A stretch of DNA of 64,000 bases, from positions 62,001 through 126,000 of the forward strand of contig JADJOC010000009.1 in assembly GCA_016713965.1 (NCBI GenBank), in the 5' to 3' direction. The translations under genes and the position numbers were made by a program. Shown here one piece after another: positions 7,072 through 16,844 of this stretch (within the stretch, counting starts at the first letter, position 1; each line of letters opens with the position of its first letter). The DNA is from Chitinophagaceae bacterium (GTDB taxonomy: Bacteria; Bacteroidota; Bacteroidia; Chitinophagales; Chitinophagaceae). The notes beneath the pieces were generated by a model that searched no databases, was not told where the DNA came from, and saw nothing but the letters and a program-made list of their open reading frames with translations.

Positions 7072-10011
7072 CTACACTTCCACCTCTGCATACGCACTAA
7101 CCGGCTCACAAGTACAAATCAAATTTCTATCACCATGCGTATTGTTCACCCTGCTCACACTTGGCCAGAATTTTTTCTCCCACACATAAGGCAATGGAAA
7201 AGCCGCCTGTTCCCTGCTGTAAGCATGCTCCCATTCATTGGCACAGATTACATATTGAGTATGTGGTGCATTTTTTAAAGCGTTATCTACCCTGTCACTT
7301 TTCCCTTCTTCTATAGCTTTTATTTCTTTATATATGCTTATCATCGCATCACAAAAGCGGTCAAGCTCAGCTTTATCTTCACTTTCTGTAGGTTCAATCA
7401 TTATTGTACCCGGTACCGGAAAGCTTAAGGTAGGCGCATGAAATCCATAATCCATTAATCTTTTGGCTACATCTTCTGCCTCTACCCCCGCACTGCTTTT
7501 AAACGGCCTTAGGTCTACAATAAATTCATGGGCACAGGTTCCGTTTTTTCCCGTATATAAAATGGGGTAATATTTTTTTAACCTTGCCTTCATATAGTTG
7601 GCATTTAAAATAGCATACTCCGTAGATTTTTTTAACCCGGCTGCGCCTAACATTTTAATATACGCATAGCTGATCAATAATATGCTTGCACTGCCAAATG
7701 GAGCGGCACTTACAGCATGAAACCGACCACCGACAACCGACCACTGACCACCGTTATCAACCGTTGTTTTTCGTTTGTCGGTCGTCGGTTGCCGGTCGTC
7801 TAATGAAGTATGCCCTGGTAAAAAAGGCGCCAGTTTTTCATTTACACAAATCGGCCCCATGCCCGGGCCGCCGCCGCCATGCGGAATAGCAAAGGTTTTA
7901 TGTAAGTTCAAATGACACACATCTGCCCCGATATTCCCGGGAGATGTTAAACCTACCTGTGCATTCATATTTGCACCATCCATATATACCAAACCTCCAT
8001 TGTCATGTATTAATGTACAAATTTCTTTTATACTTTCCTCAAATACACCATGTGTGCTTGGATAGGTAACCATAAGACCTGCTAATGAATCTTTATATTT
8101 TTCTGCATTTATTTTAAGGTTTGCCACATCAATATTACCAGCTTCATCACATTTGGTAACTACTACTTTAAAGCCAGCCATTACAGCACTTGCCGGGTTA
8201 GTCCCATGAGCAGATATGGGTATTAGTATAACATTACGGTGGGCCTCATTTTTCGAAGCATGGTAAGCCTTCATAGTTAACAAACCTGCATACTCGCCTT
8301 GGGCACCGCTGTTAGGCTGCAAAGACGTAGCAGCAAAGCCAGTAATATCACTTAGCCAGCTTTCCAGCTCTGTAAATATTTGCTGGTAACCTTTCCACTG
8401 ATCTGCAGGCGCAAACGGGTGCAGGTTAGCCAACTCCGGCCAGCTTACCGGTATTAACTGTGTAGCAGCATTCAGTTTCATGGTACAGCTGCCTAAGCTG
8501 ATCATAGAAGAGTTCAGGCTTAAATCTTTATCCTCCAGGCTTTTTAAATAACGCATCATTTCACTCTCACTTCTGTGCGAATGAAAAACCGGATGTAATA
8601 AATAAGATGATGTTCTTAACAAATCTCTAGGTATATGATAGTCTTCATAGTCAATTTTACCAGTAGAAGATGAAGTTTTACCTGATGCTTCTGCAAATAC
8701 TTTTACTATTTGTTGTATATCCTCCAGCGTTGTAGTTTCATCCAGGCTAATTCCCACTACCCCATCACTGTAATAAAAGTTTAGTTCATTAGCATCAGCA
8801 ACAGCGCTTAACTTTTTTACATCCTTAAATTTAATGTACAATGTATCAAAATATGCGGTATTCATTTGCTGCAGCCCTAACCCACTTAGCTCTTCAGCAA
8901 GCTTTTGTGCAAGCAAATGCACCCTGGTGGCAATAGTTTTTAATCCTTCAGCCCCATGATATACGGCATACATAGCGGCCATATTAGCCAGTAAGGCCTG
9001 GGCAGTACAAATATTTGAAGTGGCTTTTTCCCTGCGGATATGCTGTTCCCTGGTTTGCAGTGCCATACGCAGGCAACGGTTGCCTTGTACATCAATGCTT
9101 ACACCAATAATACGGCCGGGTATGTTTCTTTTAAATTCATCTTTAGTGGCAAAAAATGCGGCATGCGGACCGCCGAACCCCATCGGTACGCCAAAACGCT
9201 GGGCAGTTCCGATAGCAACATCGGCACCCAGTTCTCCCGGAGGTGTTAACAAAGTTAAAGCCAGTAAATCTGTAGCCATTACTACCTGTGCATTTACCTT
9301 ATGTGCCTGGTCAATAAAATTTTTATAATTATTTACTGCTCCATTGCTGTCAGGGTATTGTACAATTGCTCCAAAAAAAGATTCATCCAAAGCTACGGTA
9401 CTATAGTCACCGGTTACTAATTCTATCTGGATGGGTTCTGCACGGGTTAATAAAATATCTTTTGTCTGGGCAAAAATATTCTCATCTACAAAAAACTTCG
9501 GTGCTGTTATTTTATCTCCTTTATTTTTATGGTTAAATAACATAGCCATTGCCTCAGCTGCTGCAGTGCCCTCATCCAGCAAGCTGGCATTAGCAATTGG
9601 TAAGCCCGTAAGATCGCTTACCATTGTCTGGAAATTCAGTAAGCTTTCCAATCTTCCTTGAGAAATCTCTGCCTGGTAAGGCGTGTATTGTGTATACCAT
9701 CCCGGGTTTTCAAAAAGGTTTCTTAAAATTACACTGGGAACTATGGTATTATAATAGCCTTTGCCAATATAGCTTTTATAAACTTTGTTAAGAGCAGCTG
9801 TTTTTTTTAACTCCTTCAAGTATGTAAATTCACTTACCGGGCCACCCGTTTGCAAAGGTTTTTTAGATCGTATCAAAGCAGGCACTGTCTTATCAATCAA
9901 CTCATCCAAAGATGATATTCCAATAGTATCCAGCATTGCTGCTGTCTCTTTTTCATTGGGGCCAATATGCCTGCCGGCAAATTCATTTTGTTGCAATTCG
10001 AATATATTCAT
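7072..10011 (-). CDS. gcvP: Glycine dehydrogenase (decarboxylating), P-protein
   Basis: PLP enzyme of the glycine cleavage system; decarboxylates glycine and passes aminomethyl to the lipoyl H-protein. As chosen it has 979 residues, slightly longer than the usual 950-960, and is the fused single-chain form. Key sequence: PNSGAQGEYAGL, NLHKTFAIPHGGGGPG with the PLP lysine near residue 705, and AVSAAPFGSAS. The extra length comes from a palindromic repeat translated in frame (about residues 737-763, DRQPTTDKRK to QWSVVGGR). I chose the ATG at 10011 (MNIFELQQNEF) because the longer frame to 10137 reads through another dispersed repeat; a -7 element at 10149-10156 leaves both starts possible. gcvT and gcvH are not nearby. 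Confidence 0.95.
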   Translation of the reverse strand: MNIFELQQNEFAGRHIGPNEKETAAMLDTIGISSLDELIDKTVPALIRSKKPLQTGGPVSEFTYLKELKKTAALNKVYKSYIGKGYYNTIVPSVILRNLFENPGWYTQYTPYQAEISQGRLESLLNFQTMVSDLTGLPIANASLLDEGTAAAEAMAMLFNHKNKGDKITAPKFFVDENIFAQTKDILLTRAEPIQIELVTGDYSTVALDESFFGAIVQYPDSNGAVNNYKNFIDQAHKVNAQVVMATDLLALTLLTPPGELGADVAIGTAQRFGVPMGFGGPHAAFFATKDEFKRNIPGRIIGVSIDVQGNRCLRMALQTREQHIRREKATSNICTAQALLANMAAMYAVYHGAEGLKTIATRVHLLAQKLAEELSGLGLQQMNTAYFDTLYIKFKDVKKLSAVADANELNFYYSDGVVGISLDETTTLEDIQQIVKVFAEASGKTSSSTGKIDYEDYHIPRDLLRTSSYLLHPVFHSHRSESEMMRYLKSLEDKDLSLNSSMISLGSCTMKLNAATQLIPVSWPELANLHPFAPADQWKGYQQIFTELESWLSDITGFAATSLQPNSGAQGEYAGLLTMKAYHASKNEAHRNVILIPISAHGTNPASAVMAGFKVVVTKCDEAGNIDVANLKINAEKYKDSLAGLMVTYPSTHGVFEESIKEICTLIHDNGGLVYMDGANMNAQVGLTSPGNIGADVCHLNLHKTFAIPHGGGGPGMGPICVNEKLAPFLPGHTSLDDRQPTTDKRKTTVDNGGQWSVVGGRFHAVSAAPFGSASILLISYAYIKMLGAAGLKKSTEYAILNANYMKARLKKYYPILYTGKNGTCAHEFIVDLRPFKSSAGVEAEDVAKRLMDYGFHAPTLSFPVPGTIMIEPTESEDKAELDRFCDAMISIYKEIKAIEEGKSDRVDNALKNAPHTQYVICANEWEHAYSREQAAFPLPYVWEKKFWPSVSRVNNTHGDRNLICTCEPVSAYAEVEV
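7722..7800. repeat. ACCGAC-family palindrome translated inside gcvP
   Basis: Arms at about 7724-7747 and 7777-7800 are inverted copies matching at about 20 of 24 positions, built of GACCACCGAC/GTCGGTCGTC words as in the intergenic palindrome at 2173-2260. In the gcvP frame it has no stop and adds a hydrophilic stretch between LPGHTS and HAVSAAPFGS, a place where GcvP proteins normally have a short variable loop. Confidence 0.85.
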
Positions 10012-10052
10012 ATTACTTATTGAATTTATTTTTTTGTTACCGGCATTTGTAC

Positions 10053-10113
10053 AATGAGCAGCATCGTTGTAGCCTGCCCCGTCTGGAAGCGGGGTCACTC
10101 CCTTGTACCACAT
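10053..10113. repeat. Composite dispersed repeat (GTAGCCTGCCCCGTC type)
   Basis: The segment containing GCATCGTTGTAGCCTGCC, CGGGGTCACTCCCTTGTAC and related words recurs at 35300-35358 (opposite strand), 58893-58975 and, partly, at 51736-51775. Here it fills the divergent gap between gcvP and the YkgJ-type gene. Both longest reading frames run through it, which creates false N-terminal extensions on each side. Confidence 0.75.
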
Positions 10114-10148
10114 GCCTTTATTGAGCTTTTTTTGCATTTTACCCGCCG

Positions 10149-10156
10149 CAAAATTA
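10149..10156 (-). promoter_or_regulatory. Possible gcvP promoter -7 element (TAATTTTG)
   Basis: On the minus strand TAATTTTG fits TAnnTTTG and lies about 140 bases before the chosen gcvP start, 12 bases before the alternative ATG at 10137. No good -33 element is visible. If used, the transcript would carry the dispersed repeat in its leader. Confidence 0.45.
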
Positions 10157-10233
10157 CGATAACAAAACTAGAATTCCTGCCGGAATGTTTAGTACTTTTA
10201 GGTTGTGGAAAACTGGGAAATAACTCTAAATGT

Positions 10234-10716
10234 ATGGATGAGGAATTGTTAAAAAACTGGCAAAAAAAATCTGCTGATAATACAAAGCAGTATAAGCAAT
10301 TTTTACAAAAAGCCGATAAAAATAAAGTATTAAAAGCATTGCCTGCCTTGCATAAAGAAGCTTTTGAAAAAATTAACTGCCTTCAATGTGCCAATTGCTG
10401 CAGAAATTATTCCCCCCGTTTTAAAACCCCGGACATTAAACGCATCAGCAAACACCTTAAAATGAAGGAAGGTAGCTTTATTGATACTTATTTACAATTG
10501 GACGAGGATGGCGATTATGTGGTAAAAAGCAGACCCTGTCCTTTTTTAAGCGCTGATAACTATTGCAGCATTTATGAACACCGTCCATCTGATTGTGTTC
10601 GGTTTCCTTACACAGATGAAGATGTACTAATAAAACGCCCAAATATCACATTAAAGAATGCTACATTCTGCCCAATAGTTCATTTTGTGCTGGAAAGGTT
10701 GATAGAAAAGAAATGA
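10234..10716 (+). CDS. YkgJ family cysteine-cluster protein
   Basis: A 160-residue protein with the family pattern of clustered cysteines: CLQCANCC near residue 50, then CPFLSADNYCSIYEHRPSDC and a last cysteine in FCPIVH. Such proteins are thought to bind zinc or an Fe-S cluster; the function is unknown. Start MDEELLKNW at 10234 is chosen because the frame upstream to 10054 is translated dispersed repeat. It is divergent from gcvP and is followed by the peptidase gene after 95 bases. Confidence 0.85.
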   Translation: MDEELLKNWQKKSADNTKQYKQFLQKADKNKVLKALPALHKEAFEKINCLQCANCCRNYSPRFKTPDIKRISKHLKMKEGSFIDTYLQLDEDGDYVVKSRPCPFLSADNYCSIYEHRPSDCVRFPYTDEDVLIKRPNITLKNATFCPIVHFVLERLIEKK

Positions 10717-10811
10717 ATTTTAATAATACTAAAACCAAATGCTGAATCAGAATAAAATTGCACCTTTGACTGTATACATATAATAAAACAACTAAATATT
10801 CCTTTTGTAAT

Positions 10812-12989
10812 ATGAGAAAATTAATTTTCCTGCTGATTATTTGCTGCATAAATTACTCCCTACCAGCTCAATGGAATTATCCGGCTACAAAAACTGTAGA
10901 CAGCCTAGATACTTACTTTGGTATAAGTTATAAAGATCCATATCGATGGCTGGAAAACTTTAAAGACGAAGCTGTTACATTATGGTTTAAGCAACAAGCT
11001 GATTTAAGTAATTCTATCCTCAATAAAATAGATGGCAGAAATGAACTTATTGCTGAATGGAAAATGCTGGATGTGAAGCAACCCCCTAAAATTAATTCGC
11101 GGATTTTTGAAGGCGGAAGAATTTTTTATAAAAAAACCATGCCCGGAGAAAATGTAAGCAAATTGTATTACCGGGAAGGTATAAATGGAAAGGAACAATT
11201 ATTATTCGACCCAATAACTTATAGTAAAGGCAAAACCCTTTCCATTCAAAGTACATTACCAAGCTATGACGGTAAAAAAATTGCTATTGCTTATGCCGAA
11301 GCCGGTGCAGAAATTTCCACTATTAAAGTAATGGATGTAAATACCAGGAAATTCCTTCCTGAAACAATTTATCCCAGTTGGTTCGGACCAATAAGCTGGA
11401 CATTTGATAACAAAGCGTTTACCTATTTCTCACAAAAAACAGGAGATAATACCAGCCCGGAATTTGAATTAAATACTAAAACTAAATTACATACACTAGG
11501 TGAAGATGTTAAAAATGATATTGATTTCTTTAGCAATGAAAGTTATCCTGGCTTGAATATCCAACCTAATGAGCTACCTTTCACTTATTTAAATAAAGAT
11601 TCTAAGGAATATATTTTTTCAGATTTAAGTAATGTCCGTAATGAATATTTTACTTATTATGCTCCTATATCCCAATTCAATTCAGGTAAAATAGAATGGA
11701 AAATTTTGTGTAACCCGGAAGATGAAATTGTGAGAGGCAGAGAGATTATTGGTGATGATGTCTACGCTATTACCCATAAAAATGCTAAAAACTATAAGTT
11801 AATACATACTACATTAACAACTCCGGATTGGGACCATGCCGAAACTATCGTAGAAGAAAAATCTGGCCTGACACTGGAATCTATTACGCATTGCAAAAGT
11901 TTCCTATTCTTGTCATATAGCGATGGAATAAATCATCACATTTACAAGTATAATTTTAAAGATAAAAAAGTCAGTAAAGTTAAATTACCTTACCCCGGAT
12001 TAACCACAATTTTTTGTTTAGATAATAAAACAGACGATTGTTTTGTTGGTATTACTTCATGGAATAAACCTTACAGCGAATTTAATTACAATGCTGCTAC
12101 TGATAAATTTTCTCCCAGCTTGTTTAATAAGCCTCCTGTATACCCTGCCGCTTATAAAAATTTAGTAGTTGAAGAGGTAGAAGTAAAAGGACATGATGGA
12201 GTTATGATACCACTTTCAATTATTTACAAAAAGGGAATAAAAAGGAATGGCGCAAATATCTGCTTAATGGATAGTTATGGGGCTTATGGTAGCAGTATGG
12301 AACAGAATTTTAGTTACAGAAGAAATTCATTAGCTACAAAGGGAGTCATTATTGCTATACCTCATGTCCGCGGTGGCAGCGAAAAAGGCGAGGATTGGTA
12401 CAAAGGAGGTTACAAAACTACTAAACCTAACACATGGAAAGATTTTAATAGCTGTGCAGAGTATTTAATTACAAATGGATATACTTCAGCAACTAAATTA
12501 GCAGGTACAGGAACAAGCGCTGGTGGTATTTTAATTAGCAGGGCAATTACAGAACGGCCTGATTTATATGCTGCGGCTATTTGCAACGTTGGCTGTGCAA
12601 ATGCATTGCGTATGGAAGCTACCCCCAATGGACCGGCTAATATTCCAGAATTTGGAACGGTAAAAGATAGTATTGAATGTAGGGCATTGTACGAAATGGA
12701 TGGCGTACAGCATGTAGTAAAAAACACAAAATATCCTGCAGTCATTTGTGTTGCCGGGTGGAATGACCCACGTGTAATTGCCTGGCAGCCGGGAAAATTT
12801 GCAGCTGCATTACAAAATGCTTCTGTATCAGGTAAGCCGGTATTTATGAAAGTAAATTATGATAACGGGCATTTTACTGAAGATAAAAATGTAACCTTTT
12901 CAAATTTTGCAGATCAGTTTGCATTTGTTTTGGTGGCAATGCGGACACCCGGATTTTCAACTGAAGAAGTAATTAAGAACAGGTATTAA
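10812..12989 (+). CDS. Prolyl oligopeptidase family serine peptidase (S9A), secreted
   Basis: Cleaves short proline-containing peptides. The 725-residue protein has a signal peptide (residues 1-19, ending PAQW), an N-terminal beta-propeller domain and a C-terminal alpha/beta-hydrolase domain. Catalytic residues visible: S569 in GTSAGG, D652 in GWNDPRV and H687 in YDNGHFTED. The RGGSEKGEDWYKGG segment before the serine is typical of S9A. Export makes it likely to act in the periplasm. The upstream sequence holds CACCTTTG near 10761, a near match to the -7 element. It looks monocistronic. Confidence 0.95.
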   Translation: MRKLIFLLIICCINYSLPAQWNYPATKTVDSLDTYFGISYKDPYRWLENFKDEAVTLWFKQQADLSNSILNKIDGRNELIAEWKMLDVKQPPKINSRIFEGGRIFYKKTMPGENVSKLYYREGINGKEQLLFDPITYSKGKTLSIQSTLPSYDGKKIAIAYAEAGAEISTIKVMDVNTRKFLPETIYPSWFGPISWTFDNKAFTYFSQKTGDNTSPEFELNTKTKLHTLGEDVKNDIDFFSNESYPGLNIQPNELPFTYLNKDSKEYIFSDLSNVRNEYFTYYAPISQFNSGKIEWKILCNPEDEIVRGREIIGDDVYAITHKNAKNYKLIHTTLTTPDWDHAETIVEEKSGLTLESITHCKSFLFLSYSDGINHHIYKYNFKDKKVSKVKLPYPGLTTIFCLDNKTDDCFVGITSWNKPYSEFNYNAATDKFSPSLFNKPPVYPAAYKNLVVEEVEVKGHDGVMIPLSIIYKKGIKRNGANICLMDSYGAYGSSMEQNFSYRRNSLATKGVIIAIPHVRGGSEKGEDWYKGGYKTTKPNTWKDFNSCAEYLITNGYTSATKLAGTGTSAGGILISRAITERPDLYAAAICNVGCANALRMEATPNGPANIPEFGTVKDSIECRALYEMDGVQHVVKNTKYPAVICVAGWNDPRVIAWQPGKFAAALQNASVSGKPVFMKVNYDNGHFTEDKNVTFSNFADQFAFVLVAMRTPGFSTEEVIKNRY

Positions 12990-13094
12990 CTAATAAAAAT
13001 AATGTTTTGTTAAAGGGCTTCAATTCATGTGTAATCAAACCTATTTTTACATCATTAGTATTTTAATACACTTATTTTACATTAAATACCAACA

Positions 13095-13684
13095 ATGAAA
13101 AAAATAACTATTCTTTTATTACTAATTAGTTTTTACTCATTTTCATCGCAAGCCCAGCCCGGTACAAAAGTACCTCCTGCAAAAGTCGATTATGATGCTT
13201 TCGAAAAATTAACTAATGAAGTAAAGAAACATAGAAAAAACCGGCTGGTTGGCCTGGATAAATTTTTAGAAATGAGCAAAGATGACAATGTAATCATTTT
13301 AGATACCCGCTCAGATGCCATGTACGCAGCTAAGCATGTAAAAGGCGCTGTTCATTTAAGCTTCCCGGATTTTACACAGGATAACCTTGCTAAAATAATT
13401 CCATCATTTGATACTAAAATTTTAATTTATTGTAATAATAATTTTGAGGGTGATAAGATTTTTTTGCAACAAAATCAGCTGATTTTACCATAAGTAAAAA
13501 AACTAAATCAAAAAAAGTTAAATCAAAACCAGTTACACTTGCCTTAAATATTCCAACGTACATTAATTTATATGGTTATGGCTATAGAAATGTCTATGAA
13601 TTATCCGAATTTGTACCGGTATCTGACAGCAGGATCCAGTTTGAAGGAACAAGCACTAAAGAAAATATTAGTATGCAGTTATAA
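13095..13684 (+). pseudogene. Secreted rhodanese-like domain protein, one-base frameshift
   Basis: Signal peptide (MKKITILLLLISFYSFSSQAQ) then a rhodanese fold: VIILDTRSDAMYAAKHVKGAVHLSF and the active-site loop ILIYCNNNF with the cysteine. The frame stops at 13493, but adding one T to the T-run near 13455 continues it in frame to 13684 with FATKSADFTISKK and NIPTYINLYGYGYRNVYEL, a conserved end of this family. The lesion is a homopolymer length change, so a sequencing error is the likeliest cause. Sulfur transfer or redox role is presumed only. Confidence 0.8.
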
Positions 13685-14063
13685 CCTGGGTTTTAATTAA
13701 CAAGCAGTGAACCAAACTAGATTGGCAGGAGTTTCAAATTAATAACATGGATAGAAAGAAACTTATTGTTAGCACATCACTAACAAGCCGCGGTTGGTGT
13801 CCCTACCACCCGCAAAAAATGGGCAATAAAAGTTCATTTTTAACAGGCTCTAAGTAATCTGCTATAAATGCATAATAAAAGCTTATAAGATTTCAAGCAT
13901 TCCTGGCCTAACCACATATATAGTATTTAGAACGATAATTAACCTGATAATACAATTTTATTGCTATTTTATAGTTATAGCTGTTAATTATCATTATCCA
14001 GATACCATTTGTCTATAGTATGAAAAATCAGCCCTTTTATAATCTTGATAGCACTAACAATTT
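13685..14063. other. Gene-free stretch beside insertion sequence copy B
   Basis: I see no convincing gene, hairpin or repeat between the rhodanese stop and the insertion sequence. Confidence 0.4.
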
Positions 14064-14219
14064 GGTAATGTACTGAAAAATGGTTGGTGGATTTTTCCAA
14101 GAAAATTCTTACAATGCGTCATCTAATCTGAAGAGGAAATAAGCTCTGGTGGAGACCAACTTATCAGCAATAAGATTAGAGCTTATACTGAAAAAAGAGC
14201 AGCGTTTTGCTGCTCTTTT

Positions 14220-15250
14220 TTATGCATTTTCTGGTAAGCCCAATGGCTTTAAAAACTCATTTTTTGTTAGAAAAATATACATACCACTTAATAAAGTTGA
14301 TTCTGTTTTTTGGAGTAAGACCCTGTGTAAATCTAAATGATTTTTTAAATGGCTAAAGTAACCTTCTATGCCATTTGTTGTATGAGGTATTTTTGGGTTA
14401 GATAAGTAATGAAACATATTAGGTAAAGCTCTTTTATGGTAAAATAGGATCGCCTTAATAATTTGTGAGTGTACCAATATCTTTTAGAATTTTCCTTAAA
14501 TGTTTTCTCATTAATATATACCTTATGTATTACATACCAGTTATCAAGTTGTTTAATCCAAAACAACTTATCATTGTGTGTTTTTATTCTCAGCAGCATT
14601 AAAATTAAACCTCGAAGTTGCTGGCCTGATTCATGCTTGGGATAGCGTGTAAGCCACAACAGGCACATACGCTGGATATGGACAAGGCAACGCTGCACTT
14701 TAACATCAGATATAGATTTTTTGATTGCTTTTAATATGCTTTTATGGCCATCGGTGGTAATACTTTCTAATTGTAATCCTAAGCGAATAAGGTTATCTAA
14801 ATCCTCTTTAATTTCTACATAATGTTCTCCATCAGAAAATCTGATAAGCTGTGTATATCCATCTAAATCATCCTGGTAAGCCAATAAACAAAACTTTTTA
14901 AAATAAGTAGCATCTATTCTAAGATTTACCTGGCCTCTTTTAATAATTTTTATCTGAGGCGCTTGCTCAAGTAGCGTATAAAATGTTCGTTGAAGTGTAT
15001 CTATTGAATAACCACTGTCCCTTGATAATGTCTTATAAGTTTGTCGTTCCAATACCCATTTTTTAAACCAGGTAAACCGATTTTTTATACGCTGTTCTTT
15101 CCTGTTAGAGGTAAATAAAATCCCGCAATTTTTGCACTTAAATCTTTGTTTACCATGGCGTTTTCCCCAGCCAATTACCTTCAGCTGCCCACATGACCAG
15201 CATCGCTTTTTTTTGAAATGTTCATAAAAAATAAAAGTTTGATGAAACAC
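14220..15250 (-). pseudogene. Transposase, IS256/IS1249-like, one frameshift
   Basis: Starts with GTG at 15250. N-terminal zinc ribbon (CWSC...CKNC), then a helix-turn-helix-like stretch and the DDE core: RIDATYF, TTDGHKS, and NGIEGYFSHLK. The frame breaks near 14437 where an A-run has four residues rather than the five in copy A; restoring one A joins the two parts into one chain of about 340 residues ending GLPENA. Because copy A keeps the right length here, this is a lesion or read error, not programmed frameshifting. Confidence 0.85.
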
Positions 15251-15264
15251 GTTTCATCAAACTT
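15235..15264. promoter_or_regulatory. Perfect hairpin covering the transposase start
   Basis: Arms 15235-15248 and 15251-15264 are perfect 14-base reverse complements with a 2-base loop. The GTG start of the transposase sits at the loop. Such hairpins in insertion sequences commonly hide the start codon in read-through transcripts; that role is inferred. Confidence 0.6.
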
Positions 15265-15321
15265 CTGTCAAATCTTTTACTATAATACTTCTTAGCAGTT
15301 TTTAACAACCATTTTTCAGTA

Positions 15322-16215
15322 TTATACCTTTTTTTCAATTATGTATATAATTGAACTGCATTTTTCTTTATTGTAAAAGGCTTTCCAATTGGATCTTAAT
15401 CCATTCCACATGGCTTTTATAAAATTATTTTTCCCGTTTCTATATTGTTCACTTAATAAACAAACATAAAAGCTATCAAACCACATTGGTTTAATTTTTT
15501 TTATCTGCATACCATGCTGCAATAATATTTTTTTCATACTATTTGGGCTGAAATGATATAAATGCCGCGGTACATCATAAGCAGCCCAATGCTCCTGGTA
15601 AATTTGTGCATCTTTTGCAGTATAGTTAGGCACTGCAATAAATAATACCCCATCATCTTTTAATACATTGCTGATTTGCTTTAAATAACCATGAAGATTG
15701 TGCACATGTTCCAATACATGCCACATGGTAACAGCGTTATAAGTTAAAGAAGGAAAATCAAATAATACCTCCGGTAATTGTGGAGAAACCTGGTATAATT
15801 CAGCAGCTATTTTTCTGGCATCAGCATCAGGTTCTAGGCCTGTAACACTCCATCCGAAATGTTTCATAGTATTTAAAAAAGCTCCGGTACCGCAACCGAT
15901 ATCTAATACTTTGCCATTTCGTAATCCGGTTGCTTTAGTTATTATATTTCTTTTAGAACGCAGCGTTTTTTTACGCACCTGGTGATATAACCAATTAATC
16001 AAACCTGTTTTTGTATTGGTGTGAGAAATATAACTATCGGATTTGTAAAAAGGGCCTATGTCTGATTCGGCCGGTATATTTTGTGTAAACCTGCCTGTAC
16101 AACCGGTGCACTGCCATATATCAAAATCCTGCCGGGATACGGTATGATCTTTTACCGTTAACTGATGTTGTATATTAACACTACCACACAAGGGACATTG
16201 CTGATATTGAACCAT
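15322..16215 (-). CDS. Class I SAM-dependent methyltransferase with N-terminal zinc ribbon
   Basis: 297 residues. The start has a zinc ribbon (CPLCGS ... CTGCTG) and the core has the SAM motif VLDIGCGTGAFL near residue 103, then WHVLEHVHN and FIAVPNY, the pattern of Methyltransf_11/23 enzymes often found with cell-surface sugar genes. Substrate unknown. The stop codon TAA lies in the terminal GGTATAATACTG of insertion sequence copy B, so the original C-terminus may have been replaced by a few residues; overall length is still normal. Confidence 0.85.
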   Translation of the reverse strand: MVQYQQCPLCGSVNIQHQLTVKDHTVSRQDFDIWQCTGCTGRFTQNIPAESDIGPFYKSDSYISHTNTKTGLINWLYHQVRKKTLRSKRNIITKATGLRNGKVLDIGCGTGAFLNTMKHFGWSVTGLEPDADARKIAAELYQVSPQLPEVLFDFPSLTYNAVTMWHVLEHVHNLHGYLKQISNVLKDDGVLFIAVPNYTAKDAQIYQEHWAAYDVPRHLYHFSPNSMKKILLQHGMQIKKIKPMWFDSFYVCLLSEQYRNGKNNFIKAMWNGLRSNWKAFYNKEKCSSIIYIIEKKV

Positions 16216-16237
16216 TAAAAAAAATTGATAATGTAAA

Positions 16238-16844
16238 CTAAAAAATACCTGTACAATTGCCGAACATACTTGTATTATTGCTACTGTTAAAATAAGTTAA
16301 CAGCATAACAATGGCAATGCAAACCAGAATAATTGCCCAAATCCACCACAGGCTTTTTTTTGCGGGGGCTTCTTCATTAAAAAAGTCTGCCATTACAGTA
16401 TTGGTACTTTCCTTATCTCCCACTAAAATTGCATGTTCTGCCTGTGGATGAACTACCCTTTCAGCTGGTACATCCGGTAAATACGCTTCTGGTAATGGGT
16501 ATTCAATAAATTGTATTTTTCCATTTGATGTTACAGAAAATCGCCTACCAAGGGCATGCTAAAAAAGTATCGGCATCTAATTTATTTTTAATGTTACTGC
16601 TGTAGGCTTCTATTTGCCTATTGGCTTCAGCTATAGAAATATTCTTTTGTTCAGCTATAAATTCAATCAAATTATTTAATGCGGTTGGTGCACTATTATT
16701 AAATAGGATAACCGGCTTTGGAGCAGTTTTACGTTTACTTACAAAATCGTTTTCGGCATACTTATTTTCAATTATTAAATTACCTATGCCGGGGAGGGGG
16801 CATTGCTTTCGTGTAAATAAATAAGTGACAAATAATTGATCCAT
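16238..16844 (-). pseudogene. HU-CCDC81-like single-pass membrane protein, frameshifted
   Basis: The minus-strand frame from 16844 begins MDQLFVTYLFTRKQCPLPGIGNL, resembling the N-terminal part of Bacteroidota HU-CCDC81/SPOR proteins, and stops at 16545. The next frame continues without stop through RFSVTSNGKIQFIEYPLP and VVHPQAEHAILVGDKEST to a transmembrane helix (SLWWIWAIILVCIAIVMLLTYF) and stop at 16238. Together they make one protein of about 200 residues with a lesion near 16560. The C-terminal SPOR domain of related proteins is absent. The family assignment is tentative. Confidence 0.6.

Larger units (their letters stand above)
14064..15328 (-). mobile_element. IS256/IS1249-like insertion sequence, copy B
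   Basis: About 1.27 kb. Both ends carry the inverted sequence ACTGAAAAATGGTTG (14072-14086 and 15306-15320), preceded by GGTA-N4 on each side, so the terminal repeats are about 23 bases with outer GGTA. No clear target duplication is seen. The left-hand flank in copy A and this copy share CATTACC, which supports including GGTA in the element. The right end overlaps the stop codon of the neighbouring methyltransferase. Confidence 0.85.

Noticed and set aside
14366..14477. Programmed frameshift in the IS256/IS1249-like transposase
   Set aside because: Copy A has the correct number of A residues at the same place, so the break in copy B is a lesion or read error.
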